Origin: an uncultured Bacteroides sp.
Lineage (GTDB): Bacteria; Bacteroidota; Bacteroidia; Bacteroidales; UBA932
NCBI GenBank assembly: GCA_900543205.1
Contig: UQQM01000004.1
Span: 38,130-102,129, forward strand
Length of the DNA: 64,000 nucleotides
Reading direction: 5' to 3'
The notes beneath the pieces were generated by a model. The model saw nothing but the letters and a program-made list of their open reading frames with translations. It was not told where the DNA came from and ran no database searches. Positions within the stretch are counted from its first letter, which is position 1. Each line of letters opens with the position of its first letter. Both the position numbers and the translations under genes were made by a program. Of the stretch, positions 1-8,923 are shown in pieces.

Positions 1-980
<980 letters not shown>

Positions 981-1117
981 AATTAAGATTATGAATTTAG
1001 AGTATGTTAAACTTATATCAATTCCTCTTAAATCGTGCGAAAATACTAATAATTTATTTCTTTTCCAAAGAACCGGACCATGTTCCTGCCAACTCCATGC
1101 CATGTCGTGAAAATTCC

Positions 1118-1125
1118 TAAATTTG
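1118..1125 (+). promoter_or_regulatory. -7 promoter element of recQ
   Basis: TAAATTTG is a perfect match to the Bacteroidetes -7 consensus TAnnTTTG. It ends 7 nt before the recQ ATG. Using the spacing seen at the SRP RNA gene in this window (4 nt between box and RNA start), the leader would be about 3 nt. Confidence 0.6.
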
Positions 1126-1132
1126 CGGAGCT

Positions 1133-3019
1133 ATGACCGCACTTGAGACTCTGAAGAAATATTGGGGCTACGGCTCTTTCCGCCCGATGCAGGAGGAAAT
1201 CGTTAACGCCGCGCTGGAAGGGCGCGACGTATTGGCGATACTGCCCACCGGAGGAGGCAAGTCGGTCTGCTTCCAGGTGCCCGCGATGATGCGCGGGGGG
1301 CTGGCGCTCGTGATAACGCCCCTGATCGCCCTGATGAAGGACCAGGTGCAGAACCTGGAGGCCAGGGGCATCCGCGCCATCGCCGTACATGCGGGAATGA
1401 ACCGCAGGGAGGTGGACACGGCGCTCAACAACGCGGCCTACGGGGGCTTCAAGTTCCTCTACGTCTCTCCCGAAAGGCTCTCGACCTTCCTTTTCCGCTC
1501 CTATCTGGACGTGCTGGGCATCAGCATGATAGTGGTGGACGAGGCGCACTGCATCTCCCAGTGGGGCTATGACTTCCGCCCCGACTACCTCGAGATAGGC
1601 AGGCTCCGGGAGCGTCTGGACGTCCCCGTGATCGCCCTTACGGCGACCGCGACCCCGAAGGTGGCGGCGGACATAATGGAGAAGCTCGCCGCGCCCCCGC
1701 GTCCGGAGGGGAAACCCCGGGATTTCGTCATGCTGCGGAGCGGATTCGAGCGGCCGAACCTGTCGTATGTCGTGCGCTGCTGCGAGGACAAGGGCGGCCA
1801 GCTGCTGAACATCTGCAGGGGAGTCCCCGGGACGGGGATAGTCTATATGCGCAACCGCCGCAAGTGCGAGGAGACGGCCGCGATGCTCGAAGCCTCGGGC
1901 GTCAGCGCCTCGTTCTACCACGCCGGCCTCGACACGCTCACCCGCGAGAAGCGCCAGGACGCCTGGAAACGCGGGGAGATACGCGTGATGGTGTGCACTA
2001 ACGCCTTCGGCATGGGCATAGACAAGCCCGACGTTCGCTTCGTGGTGCACCTCGCCCCGCCCGACAGTCCGGAGGCGTATTTCCAGGAGGCCGGCAGGGC
2101 GGGCCGCGACGGGAAGCGCTCCTACGCCGTCCTGCTATGGAACAGGCTCGACATCCAGCGTATGCACCAGATGCTCAGCCTCTCCTTTCCGCCGCCGGAA
2201 TACATCGAGGACATCTATCAGAAACTGCACATATTCAAGCAGATAATCTACAATGCCGGCGAGGGCGCCCAGCTCCGCTTCGACCTTGCCGAATTCTCTT
2301 CGCACTTCTCGCTCAACCCTGCGCAGGCCCGCAGCGCGCTGCGCTATCTTGAAATATCCGGACACATAAGCTGGGCGGAGGATGTCGTCATCGACACGCG
2401 GGTCAGAATACTCGCCGACAGGAGCGAACTCTACGACATCGAGCTCCCGGATCCGCGCATGCCGGCGGTGCTGGAGTTCCTGATGCGCAGGTATCCAGGC
2501 ATATTCAGCTTCACCGTGCCAGTCGATGAGGCGGCGCTCGCAGCTGCGGCGGGCACCGACATCCCCGGACTCAGGCGGCTGCTGTACTCGCTGTCGCTGG
2601 AGCATGTCATAAAATACATACCGTCCGACCGCACGGACGTGATAGAGCTGCACCACGGCCGGCTGATGCCGGGCAACCTCGACCTCCAGATGCCGAAATA
2701 CGAGTTCCTCAAGCGGACCGCTGCCGAGCGCAGCGGCGCGATGGAGGAATACGTCTCCGAAGACGTGCTCTGCCGTTCGCGCTGGCTGCTCAGGTATTTC
2801 GGGCAGGAGAATTCCGATGACTGCGGAACCTGTGACGTCTGCCGGGCGGGTGCCCCGGCACGCCGCAAGCTGGCGGAATTCGCGGCTTCGCATCCCGGAT
2901 TCACATTGGACGACCTGAAGGCCTTCTGCGGCGATCCGGCGAACGCCCTGCCGCGCAACGCCCTCGAAATCTACCGTAACATGCTGGACAACGGCGAAAT
3001 CGCCGCATATTCGGAATGA
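1133..3019 (+). CDS. recQ: RecQ family ATP-dependent DNA helicase
   Basis: This is a 628-residue superfamily-2, 3'-5' DNA helicase acting in recombination and repair. The RecQ motif 0 ([12 protein letters not shown]) is at the N-terminus, Walker A (PTGGGKS) at 38-44 and DEAH at 136-139. The arginine-finger region ([11 protein letters not shown]) lies near residue 325. A Zn-binding cysteine cluster ([11 protein letters not shown]...CGTCDVC) sits far toward the C-terminus, near residues 540-565. About 200 residues, probably including a winged-helix region, separate the helicase core from the cysteines. No convincing HRDC domain follows, because only about 60 residues remain. This layout differs from E. 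coli RecQ, where the cysteines are near residue 400, and resembles the shorter RecQ paralogue of Bacteroidetes. The ATG has almost no room for a leader behind its promoter. Family is secure; the specific pathway is inferred. Confidence 0.95.
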   Translation: MTALETLKKYWGYGSFRPMQEEIVNAALEGRDVLAILPTGGGKSVCFQVPAMMRGGLALVITPLIALMKDQVQNLEARGIRAIAVHAGMNRREVDTALNNAAYGGFKFLYVSPERLSTFLFRSYLDVLGISMIVVDEAHCISQWGYDFRPDYLEIGRLRERLDVPVIALTATATPKVAADIMEKLAAPPRPEGKPRDFVMLRSGFERPNLSYVVRCCEDKGGQLLNICRGVPGTGIVYMRNRRKCEETAAMLEASGVSASFYHAGLDTLTREKRQDAWKRGEIRVMVCTNAFGMGIDKPDVRFVVHLAPPDSPEAYFQEAGRAGRDGKRSYAVLLWNRLDIQRMHQMLSLSFPPPEYIEDIYQKLHIFKQIIYNAGEGAQLRFDLAEFSSHFSLNPAQARSALRYLEISGHISWAEDVVIDTRVRILADRSELYDIELPDPRMPAVLEFLMRRYPGIFSFTVPVDEAALAAAAGTDIPGLRRLLYSLSLEHVIKYIPSDRTDVIELHHGRLMPGNLDLQMPKYEFLKRTAAERSGAMEEYVSEDVLCRSRWLLRYFGQENSDDCGTCDVCRAGAPARRKLAEFAASHPGFTLDDLKAFCGDPANALPRNALEIYRNMLDNGEIAAYSE

Positions 3020-3071
3020 CCGCTCGGCGCGCCGTCCGCGCCTTGCCGTGCCGGGGCGGCCGTTGACGGCT

Positions 3072-3476
3072 TCAGACAAGCTTCAGCCGCGCCAGTTCGT
3101 TTCCGAGACTGTGGATGCCGTCCTCTATTCTTTTGAGCTGCGAGTCGGAGATATAAGTTCCTCCGGCCTTGTACTGCCTCATCAGCGATTCGTTGATGCC
3201 GAGCCTCCGGGCGAGGGCGCTGGCGTTCAACACATCGTAATATTCCAGCAGCGATGAGAGGTCGAAGCTGAACTGCGGCTCTCCGTCCAACATTTCCGGG
3301 CCGCTGATTCCGGCTTCCCTGCAGGCTTCGGCCGTCTCTTCCATCGAGCGGAAGAAGTCGTCCTTCGCCTCGTTCACGGTTGCTCCGGTGCCGATGATCA
3401 CCGCTCCCTCGCCTTCGTTGTTATAGGCGATGTAGCTGCCATCGGTCTGTTTCTCTATAGTTACTTTGAATGTCAT
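3072..3476 (-). CDS. hicB: HicB-family antitoxin
   Basis: This is a 134-residue antitoxin of a type II toxin-antitoxin pair. The N-terminal half (MTFKVTIEKQTDGSYIAY... ATVNEAKDDFFRSMEETAE) has the partly degraded RNase H-like fold pattern of HicB. The C-terminal half (ALARRLGINESLMRQYKAGG) reads as an XRE-type helix-turn-helix at about residues 88-110, so the protein probably represses its own operon. It follows hicA by 12 nt on the same strand, the canonical toxin-first order. Family knowledge: HicB binds and blocks HicA and binds operator DNA. The pair lies between recQ and the ribose-type locus, a typical position for a small mobile module. Confidence in the pair is higher than for either gene alone. 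Confidence 0.88.
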   Translation of the reverse strand: MTFKVTIEKQTDGSYIAYNNEGEGAVIIGTGATVNEAKDDFFRSMEETAEACREAGISGPEMLDGEPQFSFDLSSLLEYYDVLNASALARRLGINESLMRQYKAGGTYISDSQLKRIEDGIHSLGNELARLKLV

Positions 3477-3488
3477 GCCTTCCTCGAT

Positions 3489-3671
3489 TTAGAATCCGAT
3501 TAATTTCTTCAACCTGTTCATGATTCCCGGTCTGACCTCCGGGGACCAGTGCCGCTCAATTAAAATAATCTTTCCGGTGGCTCTGTTCAGATAGATGTCG
3601 TGCCGGCTGCCGTGTTTTAGAAGTTCAAAGCCGTGTTCGACGGCTTTTCTGCGCAGTTCGTTCCAGTTCAT
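3489..3671 (-). CDS. hicA: HicA-family mRNA interferase toxin
   Basis: This is a 60-residue toxin with the double-stranded RNA-binding-like fold typical of HicA. It begins MNWNELRRKAVEHGFELLKHGSRHDIY, where GSRHDIY corresponds to the conserved GSH(H)xxY catalytic-histidine segment, with an Arg inserted before His. It ends with a typical tail (RPGIMNRLKKLIGF). Family knowledge: HicA cleaves mRNA in a ribosome-independent way and is silenced by the adjacent HicB. The ATG at 3671 is preceded by a perfect GTTCAA-G-TTGAAC palindrome, 12 nt upstream. Length is normal for the family. Confidence 0.87.
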   Translation of the reverse strand: MNWNELRRKAVEHGFELLKHGSRHDIYLNRATGKIILIERHWSPEVRPGIMNRLKKLIGF

Positions 3672-3682
3672 CGGTCGTTTAA

Positions 3683-3695
3683 GTTCAAGTTGAAC
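3683..3695. promoter_or_regulatory. Palindromic operator candidate for hicAB
   Basis: GTTCAA-G-TTGAAC is a perfect 6+1+6 palindrome lying 12 nt upstream of the hicA start codon. HicB carries an apparent DNA-binding domain and this family autoregulates, so this is the obvious candidate operator. Binding itself is inferred. Confidence 0.5.
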
Positions 3696-3747
3696 GCAAT
3701 ATATAGCGAAAATGTTATATATGCAAATTTTTATACAAAATATTGAC

Positions 3748-3802
3748 CTGCGGCCCTTCCCGGGCCTGGAGCGTGTCCAGGAGGGAAGGGCCGCAGAAAA
3801 AA
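3748..3802 (-). terminator. Strong hairpin terminator of the ribose-type operon
   Basis: Positions 3748-3761 and 3783-3796 form a perfect 14-bp stem (CTGCGGCCCTTCCC with its complement). An inner 6-bp stem is formed by CCTGGA and TCCAGG at 3765-3770 and 3776-3781. It lies about 20 nt beyond the stop of the sugar permease. On the minus strand it is followed by GTCAATATTTTG, a weak U-rich tract. A six-A run flanks the other side, so the element could work in both directions. Confidence 0.75.
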
Positions 3803-3816
3803 GGCTTCCGGGCGGT

Positions 3817-4821
3817 CTAGTTGCCCGATATGATGATGCAGGCGAGGCCTCCGACGAAGAAGGCGAACATCAGCGCCAGCAGTCCGTAGGTGGACTTGCC
3901 CGCTCCCTTGAACTCCTTCCAGATGAAGACTCCCCAGATTGCGGCGACCATCGGGGCTCCCTGACCGAGGGCGTAGGATATCGCGGCTCCGGCCTTTCCC
4001 GAGGCTATGTAGCTGAAAGCCGTTCCGAGACACCAGATTGCGCCTCCCAGCATGCCGACCAGATGGGTCTTCGCCGAACCCTTGAAATACTCGGAATAGC
4101 TGACAGGTTCTCCGACGAAGGGCCTCTTCATGACGAGAGTGTTGAACAGGAAGTTGCTGGCCAGCACGCCTATGGAGAAGATGACTATGGCCGTGTAGGG
4201 CGTCACCTTGCCGGGCGCGGGCGCGGCGAAGTTGTCCAGGTCCATCGCTGCGGCCACGAACCTGTAGAAGAAAGCCATGAGGATTCCGGCGGCCACGGCC
4301 AGGAGTATGCCTTTCCTGGCGTTGGAGTTCTCACCGCTCCTGCCGACCTTGGAAGACGCGATGCCGTTGCACACCACCGCGACCACTATCAGCGCGACTC
4401 CGAGGAAGAGCCAGAGCGGGTCTCCCTTCGGGGCGCCTATGTAGTTGACCACGGTTCCGAGCACCAGCGAGAGCCCGACTCCGAGCGGGAACGCGACGGC
4501 CAGGCCGGCGATCGAGGTGGAGGCCGAGAGCAGTATGTTGGAAGCGTTGAAGATCACGCCGCCCAGCAGAATGCTGCCGACGTTCTTGAGGTCGGCCTGG
4601 GCGATGTCCTCGGTGAAATGCCTGCCCTCGCTGCCGAAACTTCCCATCGTGAAGGCTATCAGCAGGGCGAATGCCAGCATTCCTATCACATAGTCCCAGT
4701 AGAAAAGCTCATATCTCCAGGACTTGGACGCGAGTTTCTGGGTGTTGCCCCATGAACCCCAGCAGAGCATCGTGACGAAGCAGAATATCACCGCCAGGGC
4801 GTAACTGTTGACTATGAACAT
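3817..4821 (-). CDS. GRP/DMT-type sugar permease, probable ribose transporter
   Basis: This 334-residue inner-membrane protein has about ten hydrophobic segments (for example residues 6-22, 44-60, 81-100, 102-125, 137-156 and 172-190). The pattern fits the GRP/RhaT-like sugar transporters of the drug/metabolite superfamily, including the glycine-rich start FCFVTMLCWGSWGNTQKLAS. In Bacteroidetes such permeases occur at the end of ribose and other pentose loci. It is the last gene of the operon, 7 nt after the ADP-ribosylglycohydrolase gene and just before a strong terminator. Given the ribokinase two genes upstream, import of free ribose across the inner membrane is the most economical role. 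The substrate is inferred from context. A rhamnose or multidrug label from automated annotation would be less convincing. Confidence 0.82.
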   Translation of the reverse strand: MFIVNSYALAVIFCFVTMLCWGSWGNTQKLASKSWRYELFYWDYVIGMLAFALLIAFTMGSFGSEGRHFTEDIAQADLKNVGSILLGGVIFNASNILLSASTSIAGLAVAFPLGVGLSLVLGTVVNYIGAPKGDPLWLFLGVALIVVAVVCNGIASSKVGRSGENSNARKGILLAVAAGILMAFFYRFVAAAMDLDNFAAPAPGKVTPYTAIVIFSIGVLASNFLFNTLVMKRPFVGEPVSYSEYFKGSAKTHLVGMLGGAIWCLGTAFSYIASGKAGAAISYALGQGAPMVAAIWGVFIWKEFKGAGKSTYGLLALMFAFFVGGLACIIISGN

Positions 4822-4828
4822 GGCGATT

Positions 4829-6352
4829 CTATTTCTTGTCGGTGTAAACTATGTAGGACGTGAGCTCTATGCTCTTGTCCGCGCGGGGGTTGAGCCATCT
4901 GAACGAGAGGCTGTGGTCTCCGTCGGGCAGATTGTACTTGTAGTAGAGCTCCTGCTTGCGGGAGTTCTCGTCCATCGGAAGGACGACGGTCTCCGAAAGC
5001 TGTCCGTCGAGCCACACTTCCACCTGCGCGGTGTATCCGGGATCCCTGCGGCTGTCTCCGAAAGAATAGCGTACCACGACTCCCTTGCCGTCGAAGGCGA
5101 TTTCGTCAATCTCCCTGATGTCCTTCCCGAGGTTCACGGGCTTTTTGGGCCAGTGTCCTGCGAATGACTCCTCGAACCTTACCGCCTCGGGGGTCTGGCA
5201 CCTGATGGTGACGGCGTCGTCGCTGACGCTTCCTCCGTAGCGCTCTATCACTTCAAGCGCCTGGTCGAAGGACATACGGTATACCTTGTTCAGCGAGATG
5301 TCGGTGTATGCGAAATCGAGGTCCTCCACTTCGCGCAGGTTGGCCATGTACTTCTCGGGAATGTTGCTGTAGCCCAGCATGGTGGCGAGGATTCCTCCGG
5401 CGGAGGCGGGATTGCAGTCGGAGTCATATCCGCATCTGGTGGAGATGTCGATGGTCTTCGTGAAGTCGCCCTCTCCATAGAGCAGTCCTATCAGTATGTA
5501 TGCGCTGTTGATGGTCGCGTCTATGTTGAAATGCTGGTACACTCCGTCGGGGCAGCCTATGTCGAACGACCAGTTCTTCTGGCAGAGCGCCCAGCAGATC
5601 TCCCAGTTGTCGGGATACATCTCGTGCCAGCGTATCACGTCGCTCATGCACTTGTAGTACTTGCTCTGCTCGGGGATGCACTTCAGCGCCTCGCGGACGA
5701 TGAAGTTGATGTCGTTGCTGACGAAGGCGAGGGCGTACATGGCGGCCACATACACGCCTCCGTACCAGCCGTCGCCGTAGTTCATCATGTGGCCGATGTC
5801 ATCGCTGAAATGGCTTGCGGCATTGGGCATTCCGGGCGACATGATGCCTGCGTAGTCGGCTTCGATCTGGAAATCTATGTCATCGGCGTGGGGATTGTTC
5901 TCCCAGTGGCCGACCTCGGCTCCTGTCATTCCCTGCCTGATGTTGTAGCGCGCCTGCTGGTTGGCGTGCCAGAGCATGTATCCGGCCTCGGAGAACGCTT
6001 TCTCGAACGAGCTTACCGGGGCGTCCAGACCTTCCTTTTCGAACACGTCCACGAAGGTCAGGTCCATGTAGACGTCGTCATACAGGCCGGGGGAGTTGTC
6101 GAAGTACCATTTGATGTAGCCGTCCGGCCATTCTATCGCGATGTTGTCGTTGATCATGGTTCCGGAATACCGGAATTCAGTGGGGCCTCCGTAGGTGCAG
6201 CCTATGGTCTGTCCGGCCCAGGCGCCCTTGATCTTGTCCATCAGGACTTCCTTGCTCATTGTCACTTCGGCCGGGACGCCGCTCTTTCCGGAGCATCCTG
6301 CGGAAATGCCGATCGCGCCCAGGGCGCAAAGTATCATCAAAGTTCTTTTCAT
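4829..6352 (-). CDS. Exported ADP-ribosylglycohydrolase-family lipoprotein
   Basis: This is a 507-residue protein with a lipoprotein signal peptide (MKRTLMILCALGAIGISAGC, lipobox Cys20), so it should be anchored in the envelope rather than cytosolic. The catalytic core resembles the DraG/ARH fold. It shows GAWAGQTIGCTYGGPTEF at 43-60, a first metal-site motif YDDVYMDLTF at 91-100 (the family usually has TDDT) and a second metal site GYDSDCN at 308-314. Residues about 420-507 look like an added beta-sandwich. The ATG overlaps the ribokinase stop by 4 nt, so the two are translationally coupled. ARH enzymes cleave ADP-ribosyl bonds. Here, in an operon with SusCD, ribokinase and a permease, it may liberate ribose or ADP-ribose from a scavenged substrate. 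The exact substrate is unknown. Confidence 0.88.
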   Translation of the reverse strand: MKRTLMILCALGAIGISAGCSGKSGVPAEVTMSKEVLMDKIKGAWAGQTIGCTYGGPTEFRYSGTMINDNIAIEWPDGYIKWYFDNSPGLYDDVYMDLTFVDVFEKEGLDAPVSSFEKAFSEAGYMLWHANQQARYNIRQGMTGAEVGHWENNPHADDIDFQIEADYAGIMSPGMPNAASHFSDDIGHMMNYGDGWYGGVYVAAMYALAFVSNDINFIVREALKCIPEQSKYYKCMSDVIRWHEMYPDNWEICWALCQKNWSFDIGCPDGVYQHFNIDATINSAYILIGLLYGEGDFTKTIDISTRCGYDSDCNPASAGGILATMLGYSNIPEKYMANLREVEDLDFAYTDISLNKVYRMSFDQALEVIERYGGSVSDDAVTIRCQTPEAVRFEESFAGHWPKKPVNLGKDIREIDEIAFDGKGVVVRYSFGDSRRDPGYTAQVEVWLDGQLSETVVLPMDENSRKQELYYKYNLPDGDHSLSFRWLNPRADKSIELTSYIVYTDKK

Positions 6353-7275
6353 TGTCTTGTATTGTTGTTGGTGTTCATGAATTCAATTACTTCGTCATAA
6401 TAGGGGGCGGAGCTCTGCGCGCCCCTGCGGGTGACGGCTATCGCCGATGCGGCCGACGCGAAGCTGACCGCGCTGTCGACATCCTTGCCCGAAGCCCTTG
6501 CGACGCAGAAGCCCGCATTGAAGATGTCGCCCGCCGCAGTGGTGTCGACCGCGTCGACCTTCCATGCCTTCACGAGCCGGCCGCGCCCTTCGCTGTAGAC
6601 GTACGCCCCCTTGCTGCCCAGGGTGATTATCACGGTCTTCACGCCTTTGTCGCAGAGGCTTTTCGCCGCCGTCTCCGCGCTCTTCCCGTCCGTCACCCTG
6701 ATTCCTGTCAGGATTTCGGCCTCGGTCTCGTTGGGGGTGATGACGTCGATGTCGGCGTACATGCTCTCGGGGAGCCTGGCCGCAGGGGCCGGGTTGAGCA
6801 CGAAGGGTACGTTGCTCCTGCGGCACAGCGATGCGGCGTATGCCACGGTTTCCACCGGAATCTCCAGCTGCGCCAGGACGAGGGAGAACCTGGAGAGGTC
6901 GCCTATCTTGTCGACGTCCGCCGGGGTGAACCTGAGGTTGGCGCCGGAGGCCACGACTATGCAGTTCTCTCCCTTCGAATCCACAGTGATCAGCGCCACG
7001 CCAGAGGCTTCCCCGGGGCAGGTGAAGACGTAGGAGGTGTCTATGTTCTCGTTCCTGAAGTTCCTGACGGACTGCTCCCCGTAGGCGTCGCATCCCAGCA
7101 TGCAGCTGAAGGTCACGCCGGCTCCGAGCCGCGCCGCTCCGACCGCCTGGTTGGCGCCCTTGCCTCCGGCGTCCACTTTGAATCCTGAGCCCAGGACGGT
7201 CTCGCCCGGCTTGGGTATGTTTCCCGCGCGGACGGTGAGGTCAGTGTTCGAACTGCCGATTACCAAAATATCCAT
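6349..7275 (-). CDS. rbsK: Ribokinase (PfkB family)
   Basis: This is a 308-residue cytosolic carbohydrate kinase converting ribose + ATP to ribose-5-phosphate, which feeds the pentose phosphate pathway. The N-terminal substrate loop GSSNTDLTVRAG and the ribokinase signature GGKGANQAVGAARLG (38-52) are present. So is the PfkB C-terminal signature DTTAAGDIFNAGF, with the catalytic Asp at 250; the usual DTxGAGD is here DTTAAGD. Length is normal. It lies between the susD-like gene (85 nt away, with a hairpin between) and the ADP-ribosylglycohydrolase gene (4-nt overlap). The local set of genes supports ribose rather than another sugar as substrate. A deoxyribokinase or related PfkB enzyme remains possible. 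Confidence 0.92.
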   Translation of the reverse strand: MDILVIGSSNTDLTVRAGNIPKPGETVLGSGFKVDAGGKGANQAVGAARLGAGVTFSCMLGCDAYGEQSVRNFRNENIDTSYVFTCPGEASGVALITVDSKGENCIVVASGANLRFTPADVDKIGDLSRFSLVLAQLEIPVETVAYAASLCRRSNVPFVLNPAPAARLPESMYADIDVITPNETEAEILTGIRVTDGKSAETAAKSLCDKGVKTVIITLGSKGAYVYSEGRGRLVKAWKVDAVDTTAAGDIFNAGFCVARASGKDVDSAVSFASAASAIAVTRRGAQSSAPYYDEVIEFMNTNNNTRQ

Positions 7276-7290
7276 AGTGTCTTAATTTTA

Positions 7291-7352
7291 GAAAACTGTC
7301 TGAATCCCCGCCGGATTGATACGAAATTCTGACAAGAATTCAAACAGTTTTC
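7291..7352 (-). repeat. 15-bp inverted repeat between susD-like gene and rbsK
   Basis: GAAAACTGTCTGAAT (7291-7305) pairs with ATTCAAACAGTTTTC (7338-7352). In the minus-strand RNA this is a 15-bp stem with a single G-U wobble and a 32-nt loop. It starts 8 nt after the susD-like stop. A hairpin at this place would be expected to shield the susCD message or partly end transcription before rbsK. There is no long U tract. Confidence 0.7.
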
Positions 7353-7360
7353 CATGATAT

Positions 7361-8896
7361 TTACTTGGAATATCCGGGGTTCTGCACGAGGTTGGGGTTG
7401 GCCGTCATGGCGCGCTGGGGTATCGGGTAGATGTCCCTGTAGGAGTCGGTGTTGTCCTTGTTGTCCCAAGGGTCGTCGAAGGTGCCGAAGCGCACCTGGT
7501 CCTGGCGCCTGTGACCTTCCCAGCAGAGCTCCCTGGCCCTTTCCCTGAGCAGCTCCTCGAGGGTGAGGGTGGAGGTGCTGTAGTCGCTGGCTCCGGCCCT
7601 TTCCCTGACCATGTTGGCGTAGTTCACCGCCTCCTGGGTCGCCGTGCCTCCGTTCAGCCTCATCAGGCATTCTGCCTTGAGCAGGTAGATGTCGGCGAGA
7701 CGGTAGATGGGGAAGTCGTTGCTCATCGCCTGGAAGGCCAGGCCGTTCTCATATTCCCACTTGCACATGCGGACTCCGGAGTCGAGCAGCGCGGGGTTCT
7801 GCTGGTCGTAGACGGGACCCACGTAGGGAGTGTAGTTGAGCTGCCTGTCGGGGTCTATCATCAGCGGCTCGCCGTTGATGTCGTACTGCGGGCCTTCGAG
7901 CCAGGACGCGCGCCTGAGGTCGTTCTCCTCGTATGAATCCCAGAGCCACTCGAGGGCGCAGGCGCCGTCCCAGCAGAAGTTGGTGATGTTGTAGGTCTGC
8001 TGGCTGAGCGAGTGCAGGGTTATGTTGTGGAGGGGGAAGGTGTTGGTGATGCTGGCTTCGAGGGGTATGGCCCAGATGGTCTCGGTCGAGCCCTCGTTGT
8101 CCACGGCGAAGTTCGCGAAATAGTCGCCTTCGAGCTGGAGGCTCGTGAACTCCATGACCTTGTCGCAGGCTTCCGAGACCTCTTGCCACATGGCCTTGCC
8201 CGTCCATACCTCCGAGTTGATGTAGAGCTTCGCGAGCATGGTGTATGCAGCGGCCTTGGTCGCGCGGCCGTAGTTGGCCGAGGTCGGGGCGTCCTCCAGA
8301 TAGGCTACGTTGTCAAGAATCTCGCTTTCTATGAAGTCGAAGAGGGTCTGGGGAGGGACCTGGCTGGGAAGGGAGGTGTCGGTGAAGTCGGTCACGAGGG
8401 GGAGGTTCCTGAACCAGTCTATGCCTTTCAGGTAGAGGTACGCGCGCACCATCTTGACCTCCGCCACCAGCTTGTCCCTTCCGTCGAAGTCGACGTCGGA
8501 CTCGTCCATCTGGTAGAGTATCTGGTTGCACTGGGTCACGCCGTCCATCACGAAGCTGTAGGTGCTCCATATTCCGTCGTGGGTGTAGTCCCAGCTGTGC
8601 TGGTGGTCCTGTATCCACACTCCGTTGTCCCACCAGAGTCCGGTCTCGCGGTAGGGGATGATGCACTCGTCGGTGGTCACCATGTCGTGCATCCAGACTC
8701 CCATGTGCTGCAGGTAGCCGTTGTCCCAGGAGTCGGAGGAGAGCCAGGCGTAGGCGCGGCCCACGTTCTTTATCATGGATTCCTCGTCGACGAAGAATCC
8801 GTCAGCTGGCAGCTGCGAGTAGAGGGTCTCGTCCAGATTGGTGCAGGCCCCCGCCAGGGTCAATGCCGCCGCTATGGCCAAAAATGTCTTTTTCAT
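7361..8896 (-). CDS. SusD/RagB-family outer-membrane lipoprotein
   Basis: This 511-residue surface lipoprotein begins MKKTFLAIAAALTLAGACTNLDE, with the lipobox Cys at 18. The SusD N-terminal pattern follows (LDETLYSQLPADGFFVDEESM...), with TPR-like helical stretches through the middle. The C-terminal NPNLVQNPGYSK ending is typical of SusD/RagB proteins. Family members cap the SusC barrel and deliver the ligand. It follows the susC-like gene by 27 nt. The ligand is predicted from neighbouring genes to be ribose or a ribose-containing nucleoside, ADP-ribose or oligomer. That is inference, since SusD sequences diverge too fast to read specificity directly. Confidence 0.93.
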   Translation of the reverse strand: MKKTFLAIAAALTLAGACTNLDETLYSQLPADGFFVDEESMIKNVGRAYAWLSSDSWDNGYLQHMGVWMHDMVTTDECIIPYRETGLWWDNGVWIQDHQHSWDYTHDGIWSTYSFVMDGVTQCNQILYQMDESDVDFDGRDKLVAEVKMVRAYLYLKGIDWFRNLPLVTDFTDTSLPSQVPPQTLFDFIESEILDNVAYLEDAPTSANYGRATKAAAYTMLAKLYINSEVWTGKAMWQEVSEACDKVMEFTSLQLEGDYFANFAVDNEGSTETIWAIPLEASITNTFPLHNITLHSLSQQTYNITNFCWDGACALEWLWDSYEENDLRRASWLEGPQYDINGEPLMIDPDRQLNYTPYVGPVYDQQNPALLDSGVRMCKWEYENGLAFQAMSNDFPIYRLADIYLLKAECLMRLNGGTATQEAVNYANMVRERAGASDYSTSTLTLEELLRERARELCWEGHRRQDQVRFGTFDDPWDNKDNTDSYRDIYPIPQRAMTANPNLVQNPGYSK

Positions 8897-8923
8897 CTTT
8901 TCTGTCGTTTATTTTCGTTTCAA

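Noticed and set aside
1046..2050. Minus-strand open frame of about 330 codons over recQ
   Set aside because: RecQ motifs on the plus strand are unambiguous and the antisense product has no family features.
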